64,000 bases of DNA from Halopiger goleimassiliensis (GCF_000455345.1 NZ_HG315690.1:1873360-1937359); one strand, 5' to 3'. Shown: positions 33,522 through 43,845, numbered from the stretch's first letter. Notes: generated from the letters alone by a model not told the origin. Made by a program: numbers and translations.

Positions 33522-35090
33522 ATGGAGATAATCACGCCTTTGGGAAACACTCGCATATGGTACACGGTGACGGGTTCTCGAGCGAAACTGCGGGGTGGTA
33601 CCGTGGTGGGTGATTCGCTCGCCGATCCGGTCGTGGTGACGATGATCGCGTATTTCGCGCTGACGCTGGCAGTCGGCCTCTGGTACGGTCGCGGGGCGGG
33701 CGAGGGGTACGTGGAGTTTACGCTCGCCGGTCGGAACCTGAGCCTGCCGGTCTACCTGATGACCTACTTCGCGACGTTCACGGGCGGCGGGCTCACGATG
33801 GGGATCGCCCAGCAGGCGTTCGTCGAAGGGATCAGCGCCCAGTGGTACGCGATGACCCAGGGGCTGGCCTGGATGACGATGACGCTGTTCATCGGCTTCA
33901 TCTACTCGTTCGAAGTCGTCAGCGTCCCCGAGTTGCTCGGCCGGGTGTACGGCGACTACACGAAGTACTTCGCCGGGCTGTTCACCGTCGCCGGCCAGGT
34001 CGCGCTCACGGCCGGACAGACGATCGGTATGGCCTCGGTCCTGTCGGTCGTCACCGGGATCGACCTCAACACCGCCTTCTGGGTGAGCGTCGCCGTCTTC
34101 GTCGGTCTCACCGCCTACGGCGGGATGAACACGGTCGCCTACACCGACACGCTCCACGGCGTCGTCATCATCGTCGGCATGATCGTCGCCATCCCGCTGG
34201 CCGTCTCGAGCGTCGGCGGCGTCGGGGCGATCACGGCCGACGTACCGACCGGCCACACGAACTGGCTCGGCGTCGGAATCGTCCAGATCGGCACCTGGTA
34301 CCTGATGTACGTCACGGTCGCTGGCGCGCAACAGCAGATGCTCCAGCGCACGTGGTCCGCCCGGAGCCGCAAGGTCGCGATGTTCGGCACCTTCCTCGCG
34401 GGGACGATCATCGTCGGCTACGGGATCCTCACCGCGGCGGCCGGAATGATCGCCAACGCGCAGGGGGCCGAGATCGAGTCCTCGATGGCCTTCGCCTGGA
34501 CGATCACCAACACGCTTCCCGACGCCTTCGCCGGATTGCTGCTGGCCGCAGCCGTCTCCTCCGTCATTACGGGTGCGGACTCGTTCCTGCTCGCCGGCGC
34601 GACGAGTTTCATCAACGACCTCTATATCCCGCTTCGGGGCGGGCGCGATACCCTCACGGACGCCCACCTCGTCCTCACGACCCGACTCACGATCGTCGGG
34701 TTCGGCGTGGGTGCGGCGCTGATCGCGTTCAGCGGCATCGAGATCATCGTCATCAACACGCTCGGCATGGGTATCATGTCCGTGCTCTTCGCCGGCTTGG
34801 TGATGATGCTCTGGGACGGTACCGTCCGCGAGGCGGGACTTCCGGGCTTCGTCGCCGGGGGGCTCGTCTTCGTGATCTGGGAGTTCGGCCTCGGCTCCCC
34901 CGAGTTCTTCGGGGAGGGGCAAGTCGAACCCGCGGTCCCCGCGACCCTCGCGGCAATCGTAACGATCTGGGCCATCAGCGTCACCTACGACGGTGAACGG
35001 TTCGACAACGACGAGATTCGCGACCACGCGAGCCGCGACATGGACCGGCTGACCGCCGGCGACGTGACCGACGTCGCGGACGACGACTGA
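33522..35090 (+). CDS. Solute:sodium symporter family transporter
   Basis: A membrane protein of about 522 residues of the SSS family with about 13 helices. Signature segments are VEFTLAGRNLSLPVYLMTYFATFTGGG (helices 1-2), VSVPELLGRVYGDYTKYFAG, LLAAAVSSVITGADSFLLAGATSFINDLY (the Na+-site serine region) and a hydrophilic acidic tail. It imports an unknown organic solute with Na+. The start is uncertain. ATG 33522 has a TTTATG element 20-25 bases upstream, but GTG 33603, closer to helix 1, is an alternative. Confidence 0.9.
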   Translation: MEIITPLGNTRIWYTVTGSRAKLRGGTVVGDSLADPVVVTMIAYFALTLAVGLWYGRGAGEGYVEFTLAGRNLSLPVYLMTYFATFTGGGLTMGIAQQAFVEGISAQWYAMTQGLAWMTMTLFIGFIYSFEVVSVPELLGRVYGDYTKYFAGLFTVAGQVALTAGQTIGMASVLSVVTGIDLNTAFWVSVAVFVGLTAYGGMNTVAYTDTLHGVVIIVGMIVAIPLAVSSVGGVGAITADVPTGHTNWLGVGIVQIGTWYLMYVTVAGAQQQMLQRTWSARSRKVAMFGTFLAGTIIVGYGILTAAAGMIANAQGAEIESSMAFAWTITNTLPDAFAGLLLAAAVSSVITGADSFLLAGATSFINDLYIPLRGGRDTLTDAHLVLTTRLTIVGFGVGAALIAFSGIEIIVINTLGMGIMSVLFAGLVMMLWDGTVREAGLPGFVAGGLVFVIWEFGLGSPEFFGEGQVEPAVPATLAAIVTIWAISVTYDGERFDNDEIRDHASRDMDRLTAGDVTDVADDD

Positions 35091-35478
35091 TGCGCGGCAG
35101 TCTCCGGCGGGGTCCCCGAGCGCCGCCGTTTCGACCCGAAACCGGAGAACTCTCCGGGAACTAACCTCCGCCGACCGCTTGCAGGTGTCGGGATGATCCT
35201 TACGCCGCTCATGCTGGACGGTGGAGTAAACCGGTCGCGTGACGGCGACGGCTCTCGAGCCGCGACGCGTCCGACGGGTCCCCGGAGCGATACCGACGAC
35301 GCGTCCGACCTCCGCCGCGGATCGATCCAGCGTGGTCGGCCGTCGATCGATTTTCGAGGCCCCGATCGGAACGTGGCGGCCGCTCGAGGACCGAACGGTG
35401 GGCCGGCCGGTTCGACGCACAGTCTCGGCGCGGGTCGTCGGGCTGTGCGCCGTTCGTGAATCCGACCCGGTACGAATA
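35091..35478. other. Intergenic region before the catalase gene
   Basis: About 390 bases. A perfect 7-bp hairpin, CCGGAGA-AC-TCTCCGG (35142-35157), lies about 50 bases after the symporter stop and may be its terminator. The rest is GC-rich with open frames that read as Arg/Pro-rich shadow. No RNA gene was recognised. Confidence 0.5.
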
Positions 35479-37812
35479 ATGGCACACGACGACTCCACAT
35501 CCGACGGACGAACCGACGAACGATCGACGGGTGACGAGTCCGGTACAACCGACGATCGGTCCAGCAACGAGGGCGACGACGGGACCGCACGAGAGATGAC
35601 CGACGGGAGCGGCACGGACGAATCGCGGTCCGACTCCGATCCCGGGCAGACCGGCACGAGCGACACCCACGAGGACGGGATGGACGAGAACAGCAAACAG
35701 GAGCAACTCGACGAAGTGCGGGAAACTCCGGACGGGGAGACGCTGACGACCGACCACGGCGTCGAGGTCAGCGATACGGACAACTCCCTGAAGGCCGGCG
35801 AGCGCGGGCCGACGATCATGGAGGACTTCCACTTCCGGGAGAAGATGACGCAGTTCGATCACGAGTCGATCCCGGAACGGGTGGTCCACGCCCGCGGCAC
35901 GGGCGTCCACGGCTACTTCCAGCCCTACGAGGATCCCGATCTCGGCGAGTACGACGACCTCGAAGAACTGACGAAGGCGAACGTGCTGACCGATCCCGAC
36001 CAGAAGACGCCGGTCTTCGTCCGCTTCTCTACGGTCGTCGGCTCACGCGGCTCGCCCGACACCGTTCGCGACGTTCGGGGCTTCGCGACGAAGTTCTACA
36101 CTACCGAGGGCAACTGGGACCTCGTCGGGAACAACATCCCGGTCTTCTTCATCCAGGACGCGATGGAGTTCCCGGACCTGGTCCACGCGATCAAACCCGA
36201 ACCCGACGACGGGACGCCCCAGGCGTCGGCTGCTCACGACACCTTCTGGGACTTCGCCTCCCTCAAGCCGGAGATCACGCACATGATCATGTGGGTCCTC
36301 TCGGGTCGCGCGCTCCCGCGCGCGTATCGGATGATGCAGGGCTTCGGCGTCCACACCTTCCGGCTGGTCAACGAGGACGGCGACTCGACGTTCGTCAAGT
36401 TCCACTGGACGCCGAAGTACGACACCAGCCAACTCGTCTGGGACGAGACCCAGAAGATCGCCGGCAAGAACCCCGACTTCAACCGGATGGACCTCTACGA
36501 CGTTCTCGAGGAAGGGTACGAACCCGAGTTCGAACTGGGCGTCCAGATCTTCGACGAAGAACAGGCCGAAGCGTTCGACTTCGACGTCCTCGACCCGACC
36601 AAGATCGTTCCCGAATCGGAGGTCCCCGTGCGGCCGATCGGGAAGATGACCCTGAACGAGACGCCGGACAACTTCTTCGCGGAAGTCGAACAGGTCGCGT
36701 TCCACCCCGGCAACGTCGTCCCCGGCATCGACTTCTCGAACGACCCGCTCCTGCAGGGCCGGCTGTTCTCCTACCAGGACACCCAGCTCAACCGGTTCAA
36801 CAGCGCCAACTGGGACGAGATCCCGATCAACCGGCCGGTCGCCGAACGGCACAACAACCAGCGCGCCGGCTTCATGCGCCAGGAGATCAACGAGGGGAAA
36901 GTCTCGTACAAGCCCAACTCGATCGGCGACGACGATCCGCAGGAAGCCCCCGCAGAAGAAGGGGGCTACGACCACTACGCCGAGAAGATCGACGGCGAGA
37001 AGATCCGCAACCGCTCGGAGAGCTTCCAGAACCACTTCGATCAGGCGCGGCTGTTCTGGAACAGCATGACCGAACCCGAGAAGGGGAACATCGTCGACGC
37101 CGCCCACTTCGAACTCGGGAAGGTCGACCGCACGGAGATCCGCGAGCGAATGGTCTACGACCTGTTCAACAACGTCGACCACGAGTTCGCCAAACGAGTG
37201 GCGGAGGGGATCGGCGTCGAACCGCCCGAGGAACCGGGCGACGAGATGCCGACCCACGACCGCGAGGACTCGCGGCTGAGCATCGAGCAACGACGAGACG
37301 CAGACTCCATCGAGACTCGCAAGATCGCCGTCCTCGTCGACGACGGCTACGACGGCGACCACCTCGAGACGATCCAGTCGACGCTACAGGACGAGGGCGC
37401 GCGCGTCAAGCTCGTCTCGAAGGTGCTGGGCGACAAGGAGGCCGAAAACGGTTCCACGGTCGCGGCCGACAAGAGCCACGTTACGACCGAATCGGTGCTG
37501 TTCGACGCCGTCTACGTCCCCGGCGGCGACCACGTAGACGCCCTCCTCGAGCAGGGCACCGCCAGGCACTTCGTCGCCGAGACGTTCAAACACAAGAAGC
37601 CGATCGCCGCGGTCGGCGACGGTACCGAGTTGCTCGAGGCAGTCGAACTGCCGGGCGTCGACGTGGCGAACGAGCGGGAGGGCGTCGTCTCGGACCAAGG
37701 CGTCGTGATGGATCCCGACGGGGAGGACCTCGAGTCGGCCGCCGAGGCGTTCGTCGACGCCATCGCCCGGCACCGCCACTGGGAGCGCGATCCGACGGAG
37801 GTGCCGGCGTAG
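35479..37812 (+). CDS. katE: Large-subunit catalase (HPII/KatE type)
   Basis: A 777-residue heme catalase of clade 2. There is a long acidic, probably disordered N-terminal tail (1-100). The distal His is H137 in VVHARGTG, with the Asn in the DLVGNNIPVFF block. The proximal heme ligand Tyr432 is in RLFSYQDTQ. A flavodoxin/DJ-1-like C-terminal domain (about 610-760) runs through KIAVLVDDGYDG to VAVGDGTELLEA. It converts hydrogen peroxide to water and oxygen. ATG 35479 was chosen; the frame is open further left but has shadow composition. Confidence 0.93.
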   Translation: MAHDDSTSDGRTDERSTGDESGTTDDRSSNEGDDGTAREMTDGSGTDESRSDSDPGQTGTSDTHEDGMDENSKQEQLDEVRETPDGETLTTDHGVEVSDTDNSLKAGERGPTIMEDFHFREKMTQFDHESIPERVVHARGTGVHGYFQPYEDPDLGEYDDLEELTKANVLTDPDQKTPVFVRFSTVVGSRGSPDTVRDVRGFATKFYTTEGNWDLVGNNIPVFFIQDAMEFPDLVHAIKPEPDDGTPQASAAHDTFWDFASLKPEITHMIMWVLSGRALPRAYRMMQGFGVHTFRLVNEDGDSTFVKFHWTPKYDTSQLVWDETQKIAGKNPDFNRMDLYDVLEEGYEPEFELGVQIFDEEQAEAFDFDVLDPTKIVPESEVPVRPIGKMTLNETPDNFFAEVEQVAFHPGNVVPGIDFSNDPLLQGRLFSYQDTQLNRFNSANWDEIPINRPVAERHNNQRAGFMRQEINEGKVSYKPNSIGDDDPQEAPAEEGGYDHYAEKIDGEKIRNRSESFQNHFDQARLFWNSMTEPEKGNIVDAAHFELGKVDRTEIRERMVYDLFNNVDHEFAKRVAEGIGVEPPEEPGDEMPTHDREDSRLSIEQRRDADSIETRKIAVLVDDGYDGDHLETIQSTLQDEGARVKLVSKVLGDKEAENGSTVAADKSHVTTESVLFDAVYVPGGDHVDALLEQGTARHFVAETFKHKKPIAAVGDGTELLEAVELPGVDVANEREGVVSDQGVVMDPDGEDLESAAEAFVDAIARHRHWERDPTEVPA

Positions 37813-37989
37813 CCGCTCGCCTCGAAGCAGTCCGCTCGGTCTCCGGAGCCCGACCAGGACGCGCTCGAGGCCGTCCATTGCCGCGGGTACGCTTTTCCCG
37901 GGCCGTGTGGAACGACTCCCAGTGTCGATTCGTGCGCGTAGTCCGCGATCGGTATCGATCGACGACGGGCGTCCCGTCTCCGAGCAACG

Positions 37990-40014
37990 ATGACGGCTGA
38001 GAACGTCCTCCCCATCGACGACTACGGTCTCATCGGCAACGACGACCGCGCCGCGCTCGTCGGGCGCAACGGGTCGATCGACTGGTGCTGTTTCCCCCAC
38101 CTCGAGTCCGCGAGCGTGTTCGCCGCGATCCTCGACCCCGACCGCGGCGGCCGGTTCGCCGTCACCCCCGCCGGCGAGTTCGAGGCGAGCCACGCCTACG
38201 TCGACGGGACCAACGTCCTCGAGACGACGTTCGAGACCGGCGACGGGACGGCCACCGTGACCGACTTCATGCCCGTCCGCGAGAGTGAACCGCCCGACGA
38301 GCGCTTCCAGCAGGCGATCTACCGGAAGATCGACGGGCAATCGGGGAGCGTCGACCTCGACGTTCACCTCCAGCCCCGGTTCGACTACGCGCGAGCGGTC
38401 ACGAAACTCGAGCGCACCGACGATGGGGACGTCCTCGCCTCCGAGGCCGAGGTGGACGCGACGACCGACTCGAGCCTCGACGGTGCGCGGCCGGACGTCG
38501 ACCGAGAATCCGACGGCGGATCGGGGGACCGCGAGCGATCTGCTCGCGGAGCCGACGGGCGATCGGACGACGAGCGCGGGCGTCTCTACCTCCACGCCGC
38601 GGACGCGGTCGACCTCGAGGTCGATTCCGAGGACGCCGTCGCGACGGGCTCCGTCACCGTGGACGGGGGCGAGGTCGTCTGGCTCTGTCTGCAGTACGGC
38701 GCGCCCGACTACCGGTCGGCCGACGAGTACGAGCGGATCCTCGAGGGAACGATCGACTACTGGTGCGACTGGCTCGAGGCCTGCGAGGCGTCCGGTCCCG
38801 GGCTGCTGGCGTTCGACTCGGCCTGGCGGGACGTCCTCGTCCGATCCGGGCTCGTCCTCAAACTACTGATCCACGAGGAGACGGGGGCGATACCGGCCGC
38901 GCCGACGACCTCCCTGCCCGAGGAGATCGGCGGCGGACTCAACTGGGACTACCGGTACAACTGGATCCGGGACGCGAAGTTCACCGTCCAGGCGCTCCAC
39001 AGCGTCGGCCAGTCGACCGAAGCCGACCGCTACTTCGAGTGGTTCCGCGAGATCGGCCACGAGAAGCCCGCGGAGATCCAGCCACTCTACGGCCTCCACG
39101 GCGAGACCGACCCCGGAGAAGACGTTCTCGAGCACTTCGCGGGCTATCGGGGTTCGACGCCGGTCAGGGTCGGGAACGCCGCGGCTGACCAGGAACAACT
39201 CGACATCTACGGGACGATGATCCAGGGCATCTACGAGACGATCCGGTACGAGGACGGCCTCTCGGACCAGGACTGGGAGTCGATCCGTGCGTTGGCCGAC
39301 TACGTCTGCGAGCACTGGGACGAGCGCGACCGGAGCATCTGGGAGTTCCGGGACCTCGAGGAACACTTCGTCCACTCGAAACTGCTGTGCTGGGTCGCGC
39401 TCGACCGGGCGATCCGGCTGGCCGACGAGTACGACCGCGAGGGGCCGCTCGAGCGCTGGGATCGCGACCGGGACGCGATCCGCGAGGCGATCGAAACCCG
39501 GGGCTACGACGCGGATCTGGGCAGTTTCGTCCAGTTCTTTGGCGCTGGCGACGCGCTGGACGCGACGGCCCTGCTGATCCCGCTGTACGACTTCCTCCCG
39601 CCGGAGGACGAGCGCGTCCAGGAGACGATCGAGACGATCCAGTCGGAGCTGGCGACCGACGACGGCCTCGTCTTCCGCTTCGCCAACAGCCCAGCGAGGC
39701 CCCGCGAACCCGGCGGCTTCGTCCTCTGTTCGTGCTGGCTGGTCGACGCGCTCGCCCTCTCGGGACGGGTCGAGGAGGCGACCGACCTCTTCGAGCGACT
39801 CCTCGAGCACTGCTCGGACCTCGGACTCCTCTCCGAGATGATCCGCGCCGACGACGGCACGTACCTCGGGAACTTCCCGCAGGCGTTCAGTCACATCGGC
39901 CTGATCAACAGCGCCATCTACCTCGCCAGCGCCCGCGAAGAAGACGAGGGGTTCCCGCCGGAGGCGCTCTCGAGCGGGCAAGCCTCGCCGCTGTTCAGAC
40001 GCCACGGCCCCTAA
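37990..40014 (+). CDS. GH15 family glycoside hydrolase (trehalase/glucoamylase-like)
   Basis: A 674-residue cytosolic protein; no signal peptide. The N-terminal beta-sandwich starts IDDYGLIGNDDRAALVGRNGSIDWCCFPHLES, typical of the GH15 N-domain. The (alpha/alpha)6 barrel includes TTSLPEEIGGGLNWDYRYNWIRDA, the conserved W-x-Y-R-Y-x-W-x-R-D active-site strand. An acidic low-complexity insert occupies about 160-200. GH15 members of this layout include trehalases and glucoamylases; trehalose-6-phosphate synthase two genes downstream makes trehalose turnover a fair inference. The substrate is unproven. Confidence 0.88.
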   Translation: MTAENVLPIDDYGLIGNDDRAALVGRNGSIDWCCFPHLESASVFAAILDPDRGGRFAVTPAGEFEASHAYVDGTNVLETTFETGDGTATVTDFMPVRESEPPDERFQQAIYRKIDGQSGSVDLDVHLQPRFDYARAVTKLERTDDGDVLASEAEVDATTDSSLDGARPDVDRESDGGSGDRERSARGADGRSDDERGRLYLHAADAVDLEVDSEDAVATGSVTVDGGEVVWLCLQYGAPDYRSADEYERILEGTIDYWCDWLEACEASGPGLLAFDSAWRDVLVRSGLVLKLLIHEETGAIPAAPTTSLPEEIGGGLNWDYRYNWIRDAKFTVQALHSVGQSTEADRYFEWFREIGHEKPAEIQPLYGLHGETDPGEDVLEHFAGYRGSTPVRVGNAAADQEQLDIYGTMIQGIYETIRYEDGLSDQDWESIRALADYVCEHWDERDRSIWEFRDLEEHFVHSKLLCWVALDRAIRLADEYDREGPLERWDRDRDAIREAIETRGYDADLGSFVQFFGAGDALDATALLIPLYDFLPPEDERVQETIETIQSELATDDGLVFRFANSPARPREPGGFVLCSCWLVDALALSGRVEEATDLFERLLEHCSDLGLLSEMIRADDGTYLGNFPQAFSHIGLINSAIYLASAREEDEGFPPEALSSGQASPLFRRHGP

Positions 40015-40100
40015 CGGACCTACCGTTGCCGATCTCGAGGGCTCGCGGCGTCGCCTGCCCGCTTCAACGGATATATCTCCATCAGGTCGAACAGGGAACT

Positions 40101-41255
40101 ATGCAAACGGTCGAGATCGGCGATCTATCGATCGGCGACGGCCATCCGCCGAAGATTATGAGCGTCCTGAACATGAGCGACAACTCGGGGTACAAACCGA
40201 GCGTCGAGACCCGAGCCGAGCGGGCGGCGGCGATGGTCGACGAGGAACTCGTGCCCGCGGGTGCGGACATCATCGACGTCGGCCTCCAGTCGGCCAACCC
40301 GAAGTACGAGACCAAACCACCCGAGTATGAACTCGAACGCCTCGAGGAGGCCGCGAACGTGCTCGAGCACGTCGAGAGCGACGTCGTCTTCTCGCTCGAG
40401 ACCCGCTACGCCGAAGTCGCGGAGGCGGGCATCCAGGCGGGCTTCGATATCATCAACGACGTCTGTGGCTTCGCGGACCCGGAGATGAAGCCCACCGTCG
40501 AGGCCTACGACGTCCCGGTCATCAAGATGGCCAGCCCGCCGGACCTCGAGAACCCGGGCGCGCTGAAGACTATCGACGACGTCTTCGAGGCACTGAGCCG
40601 TGACGGCTTCACCGACCGGACGATCATCGACCCGGCGTTCGGCGGCTGGTACGACGGCAAGACCTTCGAGGACAACTGGGAGATGTTCCGCCGGCTCTCG
40701 GAGTTCCGCGCCTTCGGCCGACCGATCCTGACCGCCACGAACCGCGAGGACTTCCTCGGCGACCTCGCCGACCAGCCCGAAACCGAGAACCAGCTGGCGG
40801 TGAGCCTCGCGGCCGCGACGCTCGAGGTCGACCGCGGCGCACACGTCATCCGCACCCACGACACCCGCGAGACCTACGACGTCGTCCAGGTCGCACACGC
40901 CCTCTCCGAGGAGCGCAGCGTCCGCTCCGACGGGGTGACGGTCGCCGAGTACCCCGACGCCTCCCGGCGCGAACTCGAGCGCTACCGGACCCTCAGCGAG
41001 CGAACGGTCGGCGACGCGGACCTGGGATCGGCGACCTCGTTCGTCGTCTCCGACCTCCCGAGCGAGGACGTCGACGTCCTCCTGAACGCCGCCGAGGTCA
41101 CGGACGTCGCCGCCGGGGCGACCGACGGACGCGTCTATCTCTCCGGGACCCGCACCGCGTTCGTCGACTTCTTCGACCGGCTGCCGACGAACACGGACGC
41201 ACTCGAGACGGTCGCTACGAGTCTTCGCGAATCGCTCGCTCGAGCGGACGAGTAA
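40101..41255 (+). CDS. Dihydropteroate synthase family protein
   Basis: A 384-residue pterin-binding TIM-barrel protein. Family blocks are PKIMSVLNMSDNSGYKP (normally MGVLNVTPDSF), GADIIDVGLQSANPKY, FSLETRYAEVAEAGIQAGFDIINDVCG, TIIDPAFGGW and HVIRTHDTRETYDVV (the usual RVHDV). It would join 4-aminobenzoate or an analogue to pterin pyrophosphate in folate or methanopterin-type cofactor synthesis. The C-terminal 110 residues (after about 275) are an addition beyond the usual 270-residue enzyme. ATG 40101 is clear. Confidence 0.88.
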   Translation: MQTVEIGDLSIGDGHPPKIMSVLNMSDNSGYKPSVETRAERAAAMVDEELVPAGADIIDVGLQSANPKYETKPPEYELERLEEAANVLEHVESDVVFSLETRYAEVAEAGIQAGFDIINDVCGFADPEMKPTVEAYDVPVIKMASPPDLENPGALKTIDDVFEALSRDGFTDRTIIDPAFGGWYDGKTFEDNWEMFRRLSEFRAFGRPILTATNREDFLGDLADQPETENQLAVSLAAATLEVDRGAHVIRTHDTRETYDVVQVAHALSEERSVRSDGVTVAEYPDASRRELERYRTLSERTVGDADLGSATSFVVSDLPSEDVDVLLNAAEVTDVAAGATDGRVYLSGTRTAFVDFFDRLPTNTDALETVATSLRESLARADE

Positions 41256-41326
41256 CGGTTTCGACGACTCGTACTCGTGAGCCGTCGATCCGACTCGAGT
41301 AACTGCGGTCGGTCGTCTGCGCGACG

Positions 41327-42109
41327 TCAGTCGGCGGCGATCGAGGGTCGAACGAGGCGCAACGAGCCGTCGATGTCCCGCTTCTCACCGCGGCTTCGCA
41401 GACGGTCCACCTCGCGGATCACGGCCTCGCCGTCGACGTGGTCGGGAACGCCCATCGGAGACGGCACGTCGTCGAACTCGCAGTAATCGAGCGTGTACAG
41501 ATCGCCGTTCCACCGACAGAGGTTCGACGGATCGGCCAGTTCGTCCCCTCGGAGGTCGGGGACGGCCTCGGTGACCGCGGTTCGGATGGCCCGCCGCTGC
41601 TCGTTCGTGATGTCGGATCCCTCGAGGGGAGTGGCCCGCGGGTAGACGGCGAACCCACCCCGGGGATCGCAGTACGACGACGGGAGGACGGGTGCGTCCG
41701 CGGCGGCGGTCGAGACTCGCGCTTCGACGAGGTTGTTCGTCCGTCCCGCGCCGTAGGTTTCGCCCATACCGCAACGACCGATCTTCACCACCAGCGGCTC
41801 GTCCCCCGTCAGCCGCGGGGGTACCCCACACGCGATCCGGCTGGCACCGACGCCCAGCATCTCGAAGCCGTCCTCGAGTAGCGGCTCGAGCGCCGCCCGT
41901 TCCGCGGGGAGCAACTCCGTGAACCCCTCGAAGGAGCCGCCGCTCAGGGCGGGCCAGCAGTAGTAGTCGTCGTCCGGGACGAAGTAGTAGGTGTCCGCGA
42001 CGTAGCCGTCGAATCGCGACCGCAAGAACTCCCGGCGAGCGTCGTACACCCGGTCCGCGACCGACCGGAGCGTCTGCAACCGATCGCGGAGCCCGTCTGG
42101 GAGGCGCAT
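41327..42109 (-). CDS. Haloarchaeal hypothetical protein, weakly kinase-like
   Basis: A 260-residue soluble protein. The segment PLVVKIGRCGMGETYGAG and later WNGDLYTLDYCEFDDVPSP recall the strand with the ATP-binding lysine and the Asp-containing segment of small protein-kinase-like folds. There is no full HRD/DFG set, so this is only a fold suggestion. The N-terminal 60 residues are basic and helical. ATG 42109 was chosen because the upstream extension is shadow sequence. It is convergent with the dihydropteroate synthase gene. Confidence 0.7.
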   Translation of the reverse strand: MRLPDGLRDRLQTLRSVADRVYDARREFLRSRFDGYVADTYYFVPDDDYYCWPALSGGSFEGFTELLPAERAALEPLLEDGFEMLGVGASRIACGVPPRLTGDEPLVVKIGRCGMGETYGAGRTNNLVEARVSTAAADAPVLPSSYCDPRGGFAVYPRATPLEGSDITNEQRRAIRTAVTEAVPDLRGDELADPSNLCRWNGDLYTLDYCEFDDVPSPMGVPDHVDGEAVIREVDRLRSRGEKRDIDGSLRLVRPSIAAD

Positions 42110-42216
42110 TCGAGTAGGCCGTCTCGAGCCCAGCGAACTAACCCTTTCGCTGGCTCCGCCGCGTCGGTGCGCGGGTGACGACAGATTTAATCCCGCGTTG
42201 GCCAAGGTCCGGGTAG

Positions 42217-43701
42217 ATGGACGACCTCACGGCTGGGGCGGACGAGACGGCCGACGGGGCGCTTACGATCGTCTCCAATCGTCAGCCGTACGGCCACCAG
42301 TACACGACGGCGGGCATCGAACCCGTCCGGTCGCACGGCGGCGTCATCACTGCGCTCAACGCGGTGTTGCAGTCGGCCGGCGGCGAGTGGGTCGCCTGGG
42401 GCAGCGAGTCGGCCGACTTCGATCCGGCCGTCGTCTCTGCGGACGGCGAACTCGAGGTCCCCCCGGCGGACCCCAGCTACACGCTCAAGCGGGTCGCGCT
42501 CGAACCCGACCAGGTCGACGACTACTACTACGGCTACAGCAACCAGGTGCTGTGGCCGCTGTTTCACGCCCACCTCGAACGGATCGACGTCCAGCCCTCG
42601 TTCTGGGACGGCTACCGCGAGGTGAACGAGCGGTTCGCCGACGTGCTCGCAGACCGCGACGCGTCGACGGTCTGGTTCCACGACTACCACCTCTTTCTCG
42701 CGCCGCGATACCTCCGGAACCGGCTCGAGGGTGACGTCCGAACGGCCCACTTCGTCCACATCCCCTGGCCACCGGCCGAACTGTTCGAGATCTGTCCACA
42801 GGGGAAGCAGTTGCTCGAAGGGATACTCGCTAACGATCACGTCGGTTTTCACATCGAACGCTATCGGCAGAACTTCCTCGAGAGCGTCGCCGAAACGCTT
42901 CCCGGGGCCGACGTGGATCGCTCGAGCGGCGTCGTCGAGTTCGATGACGGCGACGGGTCGGACGACGGGCGAACGGCGACGTTCGTTCAGCCGGTCGGGA
43001 TCGATCCGGACGCGGTCGCCGCTCGAGCCGACTCCGCGTGCGCAGACGGCCGCTGGGAGGCGATCGCCAACGCCCACGAACTCCCCGAAGACGTCCCGGT
43101 GGCGGTCGGCGTCGACCGACTCGACTACACGAAGGGGATCGACAAGCGCCTCGACGCGCTCGAGTACGTCTGGGAGCGGTATCCCGACGCCCGGGGAACG
43201 TTCGCTTACCTGCAGAAAGGCGTCGAGTCCCGGACCCGCATCCCCGCCTACCGGCGGTATCGCAACCGGATCCGCGAGCGGGTCCACGAGATCAACGAGC
43301 GGTTCGGGACGAACGAGTGGCGGCCGATCACGTACGTCGAATCCGATCTGCCCTACGAGAGCGTACTCGCGCTCTATCGCGACGCCGACGCCGCAATCGT
43401 CAGTTCGACGAAAGACGGGTTCAACCTCGTCGCCCAGGAGTTCGTCGCCGCCTCCCGTGGGACCGGCGGCGCGCTCGTCCTGAGCGAGTTCGCCGGCGTC
43501 GCCGACGCCTTCGAGGACGAGGCGCTCACCGTCAACCCCTTCGACGTCGAAGCCCTCGGCGAGGCCATCCTCGAGGCCGTCTCCATGCCGAACGACGAGC
43601 AGGAACGACGGACGGCGAACCTACGAGCCAGGGTCGAGGCCGCGACCGTCGACGACTGGTGTGCGACGAACCTCGAGCGACTGTTCGCCGACACCGAGTG
43701 A
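42217..43701 (+). CDS. otsA: Trehalose-6-phosphate synthase (GT20)
   Basis: A 494-residue retaining glycosyltransferase. The features are LTIVSNRQPYGHQ with SHGGVITALNAVL (UDP-glucose loop), VWFHDYHLFLAPRYLR, HIPWPPAELFEICP, DHVGFHIERYRQNFL, GVDRLDYTKGIDKRLDALE and STKDGFNLVAQEF. It makes trehalose-6-phosphate from a nucleotide sugar and glucose-6-phosphate. Trehalose is a compatible solute, and some Natrialbales are known to make it. No otsB phosphatase gene is in the window. It is divergent from the kinase-like hypothetical. Confidence 0.95.
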   Translation: MDDLTAGADETADGALTIVSNRQPYGHQYTTAGIEPVRSHGGVITALNAVLQSAGGEWVAWGSESADFDPAVVSADGELEVPPADPSYTLKRVALEPDQVDDYYYGYSNQVLWPLFHAHLERIDVQPSFWDGYREVNERFADVLADRDASTVWFHDYHLFLAPRYLRNRLEGDVRTAHFVHIPWPPAELFEICPQGKQLLEGILANDHVGFHIERYRQNFLESVAETLPGADVDRSSGVVEFDDGDGSDDGRTATFVQPVGIDPDAVAARADSACADGRWEAIANAHELPEDVPVAVGVDRLDYTKGIDKRLDALEYVWERYPDARGTFAYLQKGVESRTRIPAYRRYRNRIRERVHEINERFGTNEWRPITYVESDLPYESVLALYRDADAAIVSSTKDGFNLVAQEFVAASRGTGGALVLSEFAGVADAFEDEALTVNPFDVEALGEAILEAVSMPNDEQERRTANLRARVEAATVDDWCATNLERLFADTE

Positions 43702-43813
43702 TCGGTCCCGACTGCCGTCACCGACGAGTACGTGTAGATGGTTCTGCAACCGGCGACGAGTCGCGTATCAGCCGTGATCGCTTCCCTGCGCTCCAAACCC
43801 TTCTTGGCAAGGG

Positions 43814-43819
43814 TTATAC
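43814..43819 (+). promoter_or_regulatory. TATA element of the DHH/S1 gene
   Basis: TTATAC lies 27-32 bases before ATG 43846 and fixes that start as a leaderless message. In-frame upstream ATGs would put the promoter inside the gene. Confidence 0.6.
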
Positions 43820-43845
43820 GCGCCCGTCCCAAACGCTGGTGCACG

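Noticed and set aside
33498-35819. Very long minus-strand open frame (773 codons) opposite the symporter and catalase leader
   Set aside because: It is the complement of real genes in GC-rich DNA. The translation is rich in Arg, Asp and His repeats, and the plus-strand symporter has convincing membrane helices.
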